A stretch of DNA of 64,000 nucleotides from Paratinospora sagittata (taxonomy: Eukaryota > Streptophyta > Magnoliopsida > Ranunculales > Menispermaceae): assembly GCA_035771175.1 (NCBI GenBank), contig CM069589.1:31545701-31609700 (forward strand), given 5' to 3'. The notes under the pieces were generated by a model. The model saw only the letters and a program-made list of their open reading frames with translations, made no database searches and was not told where the DNA came from. Position numbers and translations under genes: made by a program. Below are positions 11,580 through 21,350 of this stretch, one piece after another (position 1 is the first letter of the stretch; the number at the start of each line of letters is the position of its first letter).

Positions 11580-12205
11580 TTCAGGGTGCTAATGAGTTAG
11601 CAGCGCTCTCCCGAACTTCAAAAGTCAGGAAGCTGAGAGTTCATTAGAACACTGATAACATTCAATGTTGAATTGAACTGATTAATTAGGACGTTTACTT
11701 GTATAGTAGCGGCCTCCTTTTTAGTCAACCTTTGAAGTTGTCAGGACGCTGACTCAGCATCAGCTCACTGAAAGATTTCTTAAGTTCTTCAAAGAATGTA
11801 TCTTTGAGGACGCTAATAGTTATAAGTTGAATAAACTATCAGGACGCTACCTGATAGGAGCGCCCTCATCCTTAGGAATCAACTTAATTGCTTTCAAGAC
11901 GCTGATTGTCCTTCAGCGTACTTGTTTTTGGTTTCAAATGTTTTTAATATGTAGTAGGACGCTTATAGTGTTGTAGCGCCCTCATATTGTGTTTTATGTT
12001 TGAAAAGGTAGGAGGCTTACTCGAAAAGTAGCGCCCTCATGCACTTAAATGTTTTTAAAACATAGCAGGACCCTAACTGTGCATTAGCACCCTCAGGGTT
12101 AAGTCGTTTAAGTGTCAAAGTAAGTCAGGACGCTTACAAGTTAGTAGCACCCTCACTTAAGTGTTCAGCAGGACGCTTATACGTAATGAGCGCCCTCAAT
12201 GAACA
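11580..12205 (+). repeat. Array of palindromic modules in LTR B
   Basis: I count about 12 modules of the form AGGACGCT-N(7-14)-AGCGCCCT. Clear ones lie near 11847, 11959, 12125 and 12170, and degenerate ones include AGGAAGCTGA and AGGACCCTAA. Spacing is 40-75 bp. The arms are complementary within a module and shared between modules, but the loops differ. Confidence 0.8.
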
Positions 12206-13279
12206 AAACGACAAAGTTGATATTATGCGTCAGGAAACTGATTACGGAATAAGGATGCTAATTCAACAACCATCACTATTCTAACAAGTACACTATTTCA
12301 ATCTACTTTTTCAGAACCGATTTTTTTACAGAGTCCTTTTCAGAGTTATCAGAGATCCTCTCTGATACATGAATGAAGTTTTTCTAAAACTTTCTTTTTC
12401 ATGAAATCTGAAAAAAAACCCAGAATGTTAGTGAAAATTGCAGTTGCGATTTTCGTATAACATTCTAGCCGTTGTGTGTAAACGTTCATATTATTTGAAC
12501 TCTAAATGTATAATGGCTATGTCCTACTAAGTCTATAAATACCAGCACTTATGATCAAACAACTTGCCGATAATTTTTATTGTGCCAACACTTTTTGAAA
12601 GTTAGTCTGTGTCAAAATGCTTTTCAAATAGCTAAACTTTCAAAGTAGTTTTCACTGATACCTTTACGTATTCAAAAGATTTTGACATTGAGCTTCAATT
12701 ATATTCTATCTCTGAAAATCTATTTGATTTAGTATATACTCAAATTCTCAGCACCGATTCATACTTGGTATCATTCTTGGTGAAGATAGAATTTGAGATA
12801 TAGTTCATGAGAAATACAGTTGTACTTGATTTCATATCTTAAGTACTGTATTGTACTATATCAGAAGTTGCGTTAACTACTGATCACTGAACCAGAAGTT
12901 TTCATACTTATATTTTATATCTATTTTAAAAATTGTCCGTGTCTTTGATTTACACTGGTCCTTAATTTTCTAAGTCAATGTTTATTGGTATCATATTATT
13001 TTTGAAGAAGCACTGATTTTCATATCACATCAGTCATGCTTTTCGAAAATGCACTTGAGCAATACCGAACATTGAAAGGTAAAGGACTATAAGTGTATTT
13101 CATCTTAAAATTATGTATTCATATTATATGTCTTTGTAATGCTATGTACTGAGCTTAATTGTAAAGTGTTCTACTCAGTTAGAACAACATTCTTGTATTG
13201 TAATGCTGGTGTGCTTCTAGATCGAAACAACCAGGACAAGTGAATATAGTTCACTTAATGATTTCAAGATTGAAATCAT

Positions 13280-13640
13280 GTTAAGGTTATCTCTGAACCT
13301 GTAAAAGAGAAAAAGGTTCATCCTCACCTGCAAGTAGGAAACCGGTTCATCATAATCCCGCAAAAGGATAGGTGCGTCCTTAACCTGTAAAAGGATAGGT
13401 TTTCTCTTAACCTGTAAAAGAGAAATGGTTGTTCCTTATCCCATAAAAGGATCACGGTTATTCCTTATCTCGTAAAAAGATCATGGTTTTTCTTATCCCA
13501 TAAAAGGAAAACGGTTCTTCCTTATCCCGTAAAAGGAACATGGGTTTTTTCTCATCCCGAAAAAAAGAAATTTCGTTCATCCTTAGTCCTTAAAAGGATA
13601 AGTTTGCCTTTAACCTGTAAAAGGGCAGTTGTAACGGTTT
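13280..13640 (+). repeat. Short tandem modules near the LTR B 3' end
   Basis: About ten units of 30-40 bp share CCTTATCCCGTAAAAGGA and an intervening CGGTTCTT-like join. Confidence 0.75.
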
Positions 13641-13726
13641 GGTTTTCACCCGTCAGAGAATCAATTAGTGGATTGAAAAAATCCTAATCGGGAGATTAGG
13701 TAGAGGACGTAAGCTTGGCCGAACCA

Positions 13727-13734
13727 CTATAAAT
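13727..13734 (+). promoter_or_regulatory. TATA box of LTR B
   Basis: CTATAAAT in the conserved context GCCGAACCACTATAAAT, about 145 bases from the LTR end. Confidence 0.65.
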
Positions 13735-13879
13735 CTTACGTGTCTCACGTTTGCATTTTAGTCTAGGTTCTTTTTTTGCGTTCATTTCTAATACACTCAT
13801 GTATATAACTAAGTTACTAGAAAAAAAATTTAAAATTGACCATCTCACCCAATTCACCCCCCTCTTGAGTGGACCAATA

Positions 13880-16243
13880 GGGACATAAGTGTATCTCATC
13901 AATTTCACGGTGGTTTTACCAATGCAGTTGTATCTGCTGGTGTCCTTGAAGTTTTCTCCACTAAAATCAATACAACACATCTCAAACAAAGTGGTAAGGT
14001 ACATACCAAATGGAAGACCTCCTCCTCTGCTAACCACTGCATTCATCACATGCCTGAGGATGTGGGCGGGATTCACTTTCTTCTTTTCCAAAATGCACCA
14101 CACTAGAAATAGATCTAGATCGCTCACATTACCCCTACTGCCAGTTTTGGGTTGAATAATATGGGTAATGATGTTGTGGAATATTTTAGGCAAGAATTCA
14201 AATGACTGATTTATGAGTTTCTTGTCGATACTCGAGTGGTCCTTTTTTTTAAAACAAGATTCAGAGCAGATAGGTTATTGTAGCTTGGATATTGGACTTT
14301 ATTTTTAGTGAAAGAAATTATGTGGGTGCTTTCATCACTAGGCAAAGATAATGCTTCAGAAAAGAATCTGGGAGAAATCTCAACAGATATTTCCTTTACC
14401 ATAGATTGTTTTGTAAGTCCAGAACTGGGTTTATCAACCAGATTCAGATAAAATTGGCTAATAAGGTTGGGGTACCATTTTGTTCTGAAAGAAAGAAGAT
14501 TTGTCCAACCTTGGAACTCAAGCAGAGACAAAATATCTATAAGAGATTTTGTGAAGAAGTCAAAGTCGACAAACATCCATCGATTATAGCTCGGTTGACG
14601 AGCTTCTCTGCTTTGGTTCCCTTCTTTGTTTTCTGGGTTAAAGAAGACGGGTAAGATGGTTCAGGTGAAGTTTCGGCCTGAGAAGTAGTTACTGAGTGAT
14701 CGTGAAATTATCGCAAGTGCATGACAGTCAAGTTATAATATAATCTGATGAAATTAGGTATCGTCCTCAGGGATAATTAGAACACTAGCTATCACGTTTT
14801 TACCTTAATTTTATCTAGACAATTGAATTTGAATGATTGAGTAATTAAACAGTAATGAAAACAACTATTTCTTAACTAGCAAAGCAATGAAAATGACAAA
14901 TTATTAATGGAGAAACAATCTAGAGAATCGATTTCACCTAATTATCAACTATGTTCTTTCCAATTATTTATCATTAATGTATTTACTTAGTTTATAAGCC
15001 AGAAATCCTAATGTTTCTAACACCCTCTATCGAGTGCCGCGTTAGAGCATATTCATAGGAATTGATCTCGATCTATCGATAAAGATCTAATTCCTACAAA
15101 CTCACTAAGATCTATGATTTCTTTTAATGACTACAAAGGGTCTCGATCTCCTATCGGTCTCACGATAACCTAGGCTATATTTCCCTTGTTTCGATCCAAA
15201 GTACCCTCTGTCGAGTGTCGCACTCTAGAACTATGATCATTGAATCCTTGATCAAGAGATTGAAAGCATTAACAATGGAGAAATATAAATAAACTATCAC
15301 AAATCCATTAATAATAATTAAGACTTTAAATTAGAACATAGCATCAAAGTTAGGATCCATCTATCATCTAAAAATGTTGCTTTAGTTCATAACTAAAGAC
15401 ATAAAAACATAAAGTATGAAACTGAACATCAAACTGAACAAAGGAAAGATAAAACTAGAGTTTTGTACAGATTTTAAATAGTCTTTAATATCGATGTTCT
15501 TCTCCACTTCTCTCTAGCCATCAAGCCTTTCTTCTCCAAGATCCTCCTCTCGAAAAACCCTCCAAATTGATATATTGTGTGCCCAAAATCGTGTCCACTT
15601 AGAATTTTAAAGTTGCCAAAAACCAATCGTCAAGTTGCTAAATTAGCAACGTTTAAACACGAGGCGCCTAGAGTGGTGCCGCGGCGTCCCATTAAGCAAT
15701 TCCAGGGATGCGGCCCCTAAAGACTGGGTTGTGCTCAGTATGGACTTCGCCATTTTTCTGCTCCGCTTGACTTCCTTCTTGTGGACTTAACCAGTTTTCT
15801 TCCACTTTTTGACTTGGGTTCATCATGAAACATCATTTAGGCTTCTCATATGTTATGTCCATCATTCATGCTCACTTCCACATATCTAAATACTTACAAA
15901 ACAATGGAAAGAAAGTAATTAAAACACTCGAAACATAAATTGATCCAACATATAAATTAACAATCCGAAATAATGCATAAAAACCAATTTATTCCTAAAC
16001 TAACAAATGAATCAAAACTAATATAAACACACTAAAGCAATGTATAAATCATCCTAAAACAACTATAAAACACACCTAAAACATGTCTAAATATGCAACT
16101 ATCACTTAGACGGTGGGTGCCTCAGCTGGTTCAATCTGAGAAGGTTCGATTCTTGGTCTCAGACTCCTATTTGGAGGTGATGAAGATGAAGCAACTCTCT
16201 TTCTTGCAGAAAAGGGGCGAAGCTTTGCGGGTTTGGGTGCCAT
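13880..16243 (-). pseudogene. Second gene of NA1, 'putative plant transposon protein' family
   Basis: The start codon is at 16243 (protein begins MAPKPAKLRPFSARKR), followed by a basic, Ser/Pro-rich N-terminus. An Athila solo LTR (14697-16104) splits the frame after about 46 codons. The frame resumes at about 14691, shifts near 14577, and continues through LLSFRTKWYPNLI, then ISPRFFSEALSLPSD. A stop near 14211 precedes FHNIITHIIQPKTGS, LFLVWCILEKKKVNPAHIL and LPFGMYLTTLFE. These blocks match my memory of the plant family annotated 'putative plant transposon protein' (Transposase_32-like), of unknown biochemical role. The gene is cut at 13880 by LTR B. A second copy starts at 56974. It could be a captured cellular gene or an element-specific accessory gene. 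Confidence 0.6.
14697..16104 (-). mobile_element. Athila-type solo LTR inside the second gene of NA1
   Basis: This 1,408-bp LTR reads on the minus strand, starting TGATAGTTGCATATTTAGA at 16104 and ending near 14697. It is flanked by CTGAG (14692-14696) and CTTAG (16105-16109), a 5-bp target duplication with one mismatch. Conserved blocks, CGCAAGTGCATGACAGTCAAG next to TCGTCCTCAGGGAT and the repeated TCTCGAGTGCCG-type blocks, match the Athila LTRs at 37005-38404 and 40756-42111. No internal region is attached. Confidence 0.85.
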
Positions 16244-16487
16244 TTAAAATCAAACAAAAGAGATAAAAAACTGAGGCAAGAAGGCATAAACTAATACAAT
16301 AAGAATCAAAGGATTAAAAAATGAACAAAGATCAAGTTTTACCAAAGGTTTGAAGATCTAATGCGAAAAGAAGTCAGTTGAAGACAAAGGTGCAAAGGCA
16401 GTATTAGAGCGATTCTTAGTAAGTTCTTGAAGGAGTGTCCTAAGGCATCAAATAGTGAAAGTGACAGCTTAGTCACCTAAGTTTCAA

Positions 16488-16540
16488 ATTTATAACGCCA
16501 ACACGATAAGCGAGCTACTGACACACACACACACACGTGT
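16488..16540 (-). promoter_or_regulatory. Possible internal promoter of the second gene (NA1)
   Basis: TATAAAT (minus strand, 16488-16494) lies about 245 bases before the second-gene start. A G-box-like ACACGTGT (16533-16540) lies 40-45 bases further upstream, next to an (AC)8 run. NA2 has a TATA-like box and a CACGTG core at equivalent positions (57167-57172 and 57210-57215). Conservation in both copies is seen; promoter activity is inferred. Confidence 0.45.
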
Positions 16541-16876
16541 CGCACCCTAGTGTCTAAAGGCGGTTTAATATTTCTATTGTAGACTGATCAACGTCCTTCT
16601 TATGACGAGTAGTTTTTGAACAACTAATGGAATCGGGCACACTAGCGTCCTCAAACACTGTCAGTGTCCTCAAACTTAAGAATAGTGTGGTTGAACAATC
16701 AATATCAAAAATTATATTTCATCAACCAACCACCAATAATTTAATCATGATTAAGCATACTAAACATTTGTATGATTAAAGATAATCATTCATTTTTAAT
16801 AATCACTGATAAATATATTCAAATAAAATCAACAGTGATGAGAGTGACTTATATACCTTTGCACATGTTTGACTTT

Positions 16877-17966
16877 CTACCTCAAGGTACTGCAAAGTCC
16901 TTGACTTGTGCACTTTATCTCTTTTTGAAGCAGCTGAGATAATTCATTATCTTCGTTCTCCATACTGACTTCCTTCTCGACATTCTATTAGGATATCTTT
17001 CATTAAGCGTCCTGGATGTGCTTGCTAAGGATTGTTGACTCATTGTGTTTAGATCATCAACAACTTCACTTATGGTCCTGCTTGGTGCATTTGCAAGAAT
17101 GTCCTCTCTCTCGGATGAAGTTTCTAACCCACTCAAAATGGACTTGAGATTTTTTTTTAGAAAATCTAGTTTGTATTTTTAGTTTTTAGGAAAATTGTTT
17201 AGAAAGTATTGTACTAAAGTAGAGTGAGAGATGGTTTTTCCAAAGTGTTCAAGTTCATTTACTAGAGATCTAAATCATTGAATGTTATCATTAACTGATT
17301 CACTATCTAAAACCCTAAAGCGGACGAGTGACTCTTCTAATGTTCTAACTAGGTCTCTAGCCTCATCCCTTCCTTCCATGATTTTCAATAGATCACAGAA
17401 CTCTTTTAAGCTCATTTCTCGTGGTTCAATAGATTCAACTAACATAATTAGCTTGGCATTCCATCTCTGAGGAAGTTTATCATAGAAATACACTAGAGGT
17501 ATTTTTTTAGGTATTTCCTGATTAAGTTCTTTCATTCCATCAAGAATAAATTGACATCTGTTGTATGCTGTATCAAGAGATTCATTCTTTGATATTTCAA
17601 AGGCTTCAAATAGAGCTTTTCATCTTGATTGTTAATCTTTTCGCAGTGAAATGATTTGAGTGTTTCCCAAATCTCTTTGGCACTCTCGAGATGAACTACC
17701 TTTTCTAGTTCTTCTTCGGGTAAAAAGTAGTACAAGGCATAGACAACTTGAGCGTTATGCTTATCATTTAGTCTTTCCTTGTCTCTCCATATCTCAATAG
17801 GCTTGTTGGGCATGGTGTAACCATTTACAACCATTTCCCATAGACTGATATCCTTAGATCATAAAAAGGATTTCATCCTTATCATCCAATCTTCAAACCA
17901 GTCTCTATTAAACAGAGGTGGTCTATCTAAAGGTTGACCTATTCCTATGACTATGCCTCTGGTCAT
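16877..17966 (-). pseudogene. Gag of NA1 (copia-type)
   Basis: The likely start is the ATG at 17966 (MTRGIVIGIGQPLDRPPLF). Motifs in order: RPPLFNRDWFEDWMIRMKSF, MVVNGYTMPNKPIEIW, then HLESAKEIWETLKSFHCEK, NQEIPKKIPLVYFYDKLPQRW and ILANAPSRTISEV. This is the plant copia Gag fold (DUF4219/UBN2 type), which forms the virus-like particle. Stops near 17863 and 16917 and a frameshift near 17630 break it. No CCHC knuckle is visible before the homologous end SAQVKDFAVP at about 16880. The gag of NA2 (57660-58785) is a close relative. No protease, integrase or RT follows. Confidence 0.85.
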
Positions 17967-18015
17967 TGCTATTGATATCAAAGAAATTGTGAAGTTTCTT
18001 TGAAGAACACCACTA

Positions 18016-18026
18016 CTCTGATACCA
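18016..18026 (-). other. Primer binding site of NA1
   Basis: TGGTATCAGAG on the minus strand lies two bases inside the LTR end. It is the classic copia primer site complementary to the 3' end of initiator methionine tRNA. It fixes the LTR boundary and element orientation. Confidence 0.85.
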
Positions 18027-18028
18027 AT

Positions 18029-18421
18029 TGTTGGCCCAAGTATGTCTGAGAGAGGGTGAATTGCACACATAGACAATTTAAAATTAATTACAATGGCAAA
18101 ATAAAAGTGCGGAATATAAATAAATATGCACAGTCGATTTATAGTGGTTCGGCTACTTGCTTACGTTCATTACCTAACCTCCTCAATTAGAATTTTAAAC
18201 CTTTTGACTAAGGGATTCTCTTACGGGTGATAATCAAACCGTTACACCTCATCTTAACTTGCGGGTGTGAGAACAACCGTTACACTGCTTAACTTGCAGG
18301 CTTGAGACCAACCTATCCCAACTTTTGGGTGTGAGACAGACCTAAACTTTCTCAACTTACGGGTGTGAGAACTACCGTTTCTCAACTTACGAGTGTGAGA
18401 AGACCTAACCTTGTTGAATAT
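18029..18421 (-). repeat. 5' LTR of NA1, promoter-proximal part (F1a)
   Basis: This is the 3' end of a minus-strand LTR. It starts on the plus strand with TGTTGGCCCAAG and includes an ATTTATA block (18137-18143, TATAAAT on the minus strand) and 30-bp units with TCTCAACTTACGGGTGTGAG. It stops at TTGTTGAATAT, where the homologous LTR of NA2 (58848-60746) continues with GGAATATCAACTCAG. That continuation is found 9.27 kb away at 27692. Together the two pieces give about 1.96 kb against 1.90 kb for the NA2 LTR. Confidence 0.85.
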
Positions 18422-19230
18422 ATGTTTAAGTGTTATCTCTGGTAATGATGCATGGCTATAGCATAGGAGAGTAGCTCATATTAATATGGACAACATATCT
18501 TGGATTGTTAAACGTGATCTGGCCACGGGAATTCCGAAAGGAACTTACTCAAAGGACAAGGTTTGTGAACCATGTCAACTTGGCAAGCACACCAGATCAT
18601 CATTTAAGAGCAAGAGGCATCAATCAACCTCTAGAGCTCTCGAACTGATTCACATGGATCTTTTCGGACCAACCAAAACCCACAGCTTAGGTGGTAAATC
18701 ATATGTGTTTGTGATTGTTGATGACTTTACTCGATTTACATGGGTATTTCTATTAGCTCATAAATCTGATGCTTGTGAAACATTTATAAAATTCTGTAAA
18801 AGAGTCAAAAATGAAAAAGGGTACAAAATTACCATAATTAGGAGTGATAGAGGTGGTGAATTTGTCAATAAAAATCTCAAAGAATTTTGTAACAATCAAG
18901 GTTACACTCACCATTTATCAGCCCCTAGGACACCACAGCAAAATGGTGTAGTTGAAAGAAAGAACAAAACTCTGTAGGAGATGTGTAGAACAATGCTCAA
19001 TGAGTATAACACAGCAAATCATTTTTGGGGTGAAGCTATAAACATTGCCTGCTATGTGATGAACCGAGTTCTGATTAGAAAATATTTGAATAAAACTCCA
19101 TATGAACTATGGAAGGGTAGAGCACCCAACATCGGTTACTTCAGAGTATTCAAATGTAAATATTTTACTCTAAATGATAAAGTCAATCTAGACAAGTTTG
19201 AACCTAGATCTGACATAGGAATATTCTTAG
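18422..19230 (+). pseudogene. Copia GAG-pre-integrase and integrase
   Basis: The sequence enters in mid-gene at DAWLWHRRVAH, with the W codon read as TAG near 18459. The zinc-binding His-His-Cys-Cys set ends in VCEPCQLGK. Counting from the Met at 18486, the catalytic DD35E residues are Asp58 (HMDLFG), Asp121 (RSDRGGEF) and Glu157 (NGVVERKN). All three are present with the correct spacing, so the catalytic core is intact by motif. A stop after KNKTL at about 18975 separates it from MCRTMLNEYNTANHFW. In the family this inserts cDNA into the genome. Gag and protease of this element are missing. Confidence 0.92.
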
Positions 19231-20476
19231 GATATTCTTTTCACATTAAAGCTTACAGAGTCATCAACAAATCAAATCAAACTGTAGAAGAATCAATTCA
19301 CGTAAACTTTGATGAAAGTGTTAATAAGAAAAGTCTTGAGGATGAATTTAAGCAATTAAATTTTGATGACGATGAACCTAAGACAACCAAGGTTATAGAT
19401 CTTGAACCTAAACCATCTCTAGAATCTTTTAAAATCTCTAGACTGCTTCAAGGTCTTTCCCAAGATCCAATTTTAGGAGATCCAAGAAAAGGTGTATCCA
19501 CTAGAGCCCAAATTCAAAAAGATCAAGAGCTTGTTACTTTTGTATCACAATTTGAACCAATTAAAGTGGAAGATACACTGAAAGATGAAAACTGGATTCT
19601 TGCTATGTAAGAAAAACTAGGACACTTTGTGCACAACAAAGTATGGGAATTAGTTCCTAGACCTTTTCATCAATCGGTTATAGGAGCCAAATGGATTTTT
19701 AGGAACAAAAAGAATGAACAAGGCATCATTGTCTGCAATAAGGCTAGACTAGTTGCACAAGGGTACAACTAAGAAGAAGGCATAAACTTCGAAAAAGTTT
19801 TTGCCCAGGTAGCAAGACTAGAGGCAATAAGAATGTTATTTGCCTGCGCACTTGTTACAAGGATTTTTTCTTATACCAAATGGATGTAAAAAGTGTTTTT
19901 CTAAATGGTTACATCAATGAAGAGGTATATGTGAAACAACCTCTAGGGTTTGAGGATGCTCAAGACCCGGAATATGTGTTCAAACTCCACAAAGCCTTAT
20001 ATGGATTGAGACAAGCTCCAAGACCTTGGTATGATCGACTGAGTTCATTTCTTTTAGATCATAAGTTTCAAAAAGGAAAACTTGATCCAACTTTGTTTGT
20101 CAAATACCACAATGATAATATGCTCATCGTTCAAATATATGTGGACGATATCATTTTTGGTGCATCAAACAAAGAACTATGTGATGAGTTTTCAAAATTA
20201 TTGCAGAAGGAATTTGAAATAAGTATGATGGGAGAACTTACATACTTTCTCAGCTTACAAATTAAACAAATGTCGAAATGCACCTTCTTAAGCCAATCAA
20301 AGTATGCTAAGGAAATGGTTAAAAAGTTTCAAATGCACAATTTGAAATCGATTGACACTCCTTGTACTTCTACAATCAAATTAGATAAGGATGAAAAAGG
20401 TAAATCAATTGATTCAAAACTTTATAGAAGCATGATTGGAAGTCTTCTGTACCTAAGAGCAAGTTGACCTGACATT
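19231..20476 (+). pseudogene. Copia reverse transcriptase
   Basis: After a variable linker (19300-19560) the RT begins near 19590 with ENWILAM, then a stop, then KLGHFVHNKVWELVPRP. A second stop interrupts VAQGYN-stop-EEGINF near 19770, and a frameshift near 19855 lies before [20 protein letters not shown]. The active-site YVDD is intact (QIYVDDIIFGASNK, about 20138-20150), followed by ISMMGELTYFLSLQIKQ, which is typical of SIRE-type elements. A stop near 20466 replaces the residue after YLRAS. Confidence 0.92.
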
Positions 20477-21088
20477 ATGTTCAGTGTCTGTCTTTGTGCA
20501 AGATTTCAATATGAACCGAAAGAATCTCATTTAAAATGTGTCAAACGAATATTCAGATACATAAATAGCACAACAAATTTAAGAATTTGGTATTCCAAAG
20601 GTACTACTTTTGATCTCAGAAGTTATGTAAACTCTGATTATGCCGGCAGTCTAACCGATTGGAAAAGTACCTCTAGATTTTGTCACTTTCTTGAAAATTC
20701 TCTGATTTCTTGGTTCTGCAAGAAACAACATTCCGTGGCCATATCCACAACTGAAGCAGAATATGTTGCAACTAGAAGTTGTTGTTCTCAGGTTTTTTAC
20801 ATGAAACAACAACTTCAGGATTATCAAATATTTATTCAATGTGCTGAAATTTTATGTGATAATACTAGTGTTATTAACATATCTAAAAATCTTGTATTGC
20901 ACTCCCGAACTAAGCATATTCAAATAATACATCACTTTTTACGGGATCATGTGCAAAATGGAGAAGTCGTATTATCTCATATTGGAACCAAAGAACAACT
21001 GGCTGACATATTTACTAAAGCCCTACCAAAAGACCAGTTTGTTCATATTCGCAGAGAACTTAGAATCTTCTCTAAAACCGATCTGTAG
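20477..21088 (+). pseudogene. Copia RNase H domain
   Basis: This 203-residue open stretch contains the copia RNase H residues: Asp in VNSDYAGSL, Glu in STTEAEYVA, and Asp in LCDNTSVINI. It ends LRIFSKTDL before a stop at 21086-21088. It continues the RT frame after the stop at about 20466. RNase H degrades the RNA strand of the cDNA hybrid. The domain itself has no internal stop and is the best preserved part of this element. Confidence 0.9.
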
Positions 21089-21335
21089 CACTTTGATGCT
21101 TACCTCCATATGGGGGAGATATATTTCATGTTACTTTACTCTTTTTGATATTTCAAAAGGGGGAGAAAGTACTATCATTGAAGCATCATAAACTCAGGGG
21201 GAGTATAACACTAAGGGGGAGTGTTAGTGATAGTTTATGTGCATTCCTTGCTAATACACTCATATCATATGTCATGCATACATACATAATTTTATTAGCT
21301 TGCTTCAAAGCCTACAGTAATGTGTTTGAAATCTT
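21089..21335 (+). mobile_element. 3' noncoding region of the plus-strand copia element
   Basis: Short purine-rich blocks (GGGGGAGATA, AAGGGGGAGAAAG, AGGGGGAGTG) recur four times between RNase H and the final polypurine tract, a typical arrangement for SIRE-like elements. No coding potential is seen. Confidence 0.75.
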
Positions 21336-21350
21336 AAAAAAAAGGGAGAT
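21336..21350 (+). other. Polypurine tract before LTR D
   Basis: A run of A followed by GGGAGAT directly precedes TGTTGAACC and fixes the LTR start. Confidence 0.85.

Larger units (their letters stand above)
10992..13879 (+). repeat. SIRE-type LTR B (3' LTR)
   Basis: A 2,888-bp LTR starts TGTTAATCTAAG and ends GGACCAATA, where relatives end GGACCAACA. The order inside is: leader with TTTTGATGATTACAAACAAAG; palindromic module array at 11580-12205; an AT-rich middle with GTCTATAAATACC near 12531; short tandem modules at 13280-13640; and the conserved TATA block. The right end abuts the minus-strand second gene of NA1 in mid-reading frame, so this element landed in or was joined to NA1. No target duplication can be checked because its 5' half is absent. 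Confidence 0.9.

Noticed and set aside
11580..12205. CRISPR-like array of regularly spaced palindromic repeats
   Set aside because: Repeats are too degenerate and spacing is irregular (40-75 bp). They lie inside plant LTRs in several copies, and no cas-like gene is present.
13889..14654. Plus-strand open frames of 82-88 codons
   Set aside because: They are shadows of the minus-strand second gene of NA1, which has family-like motifs.
16517..16540. (AC)n microsatellite as a feature of interest
   Set aside because: Eight or so simple dinucleotide units only; noted within the possible promoter.
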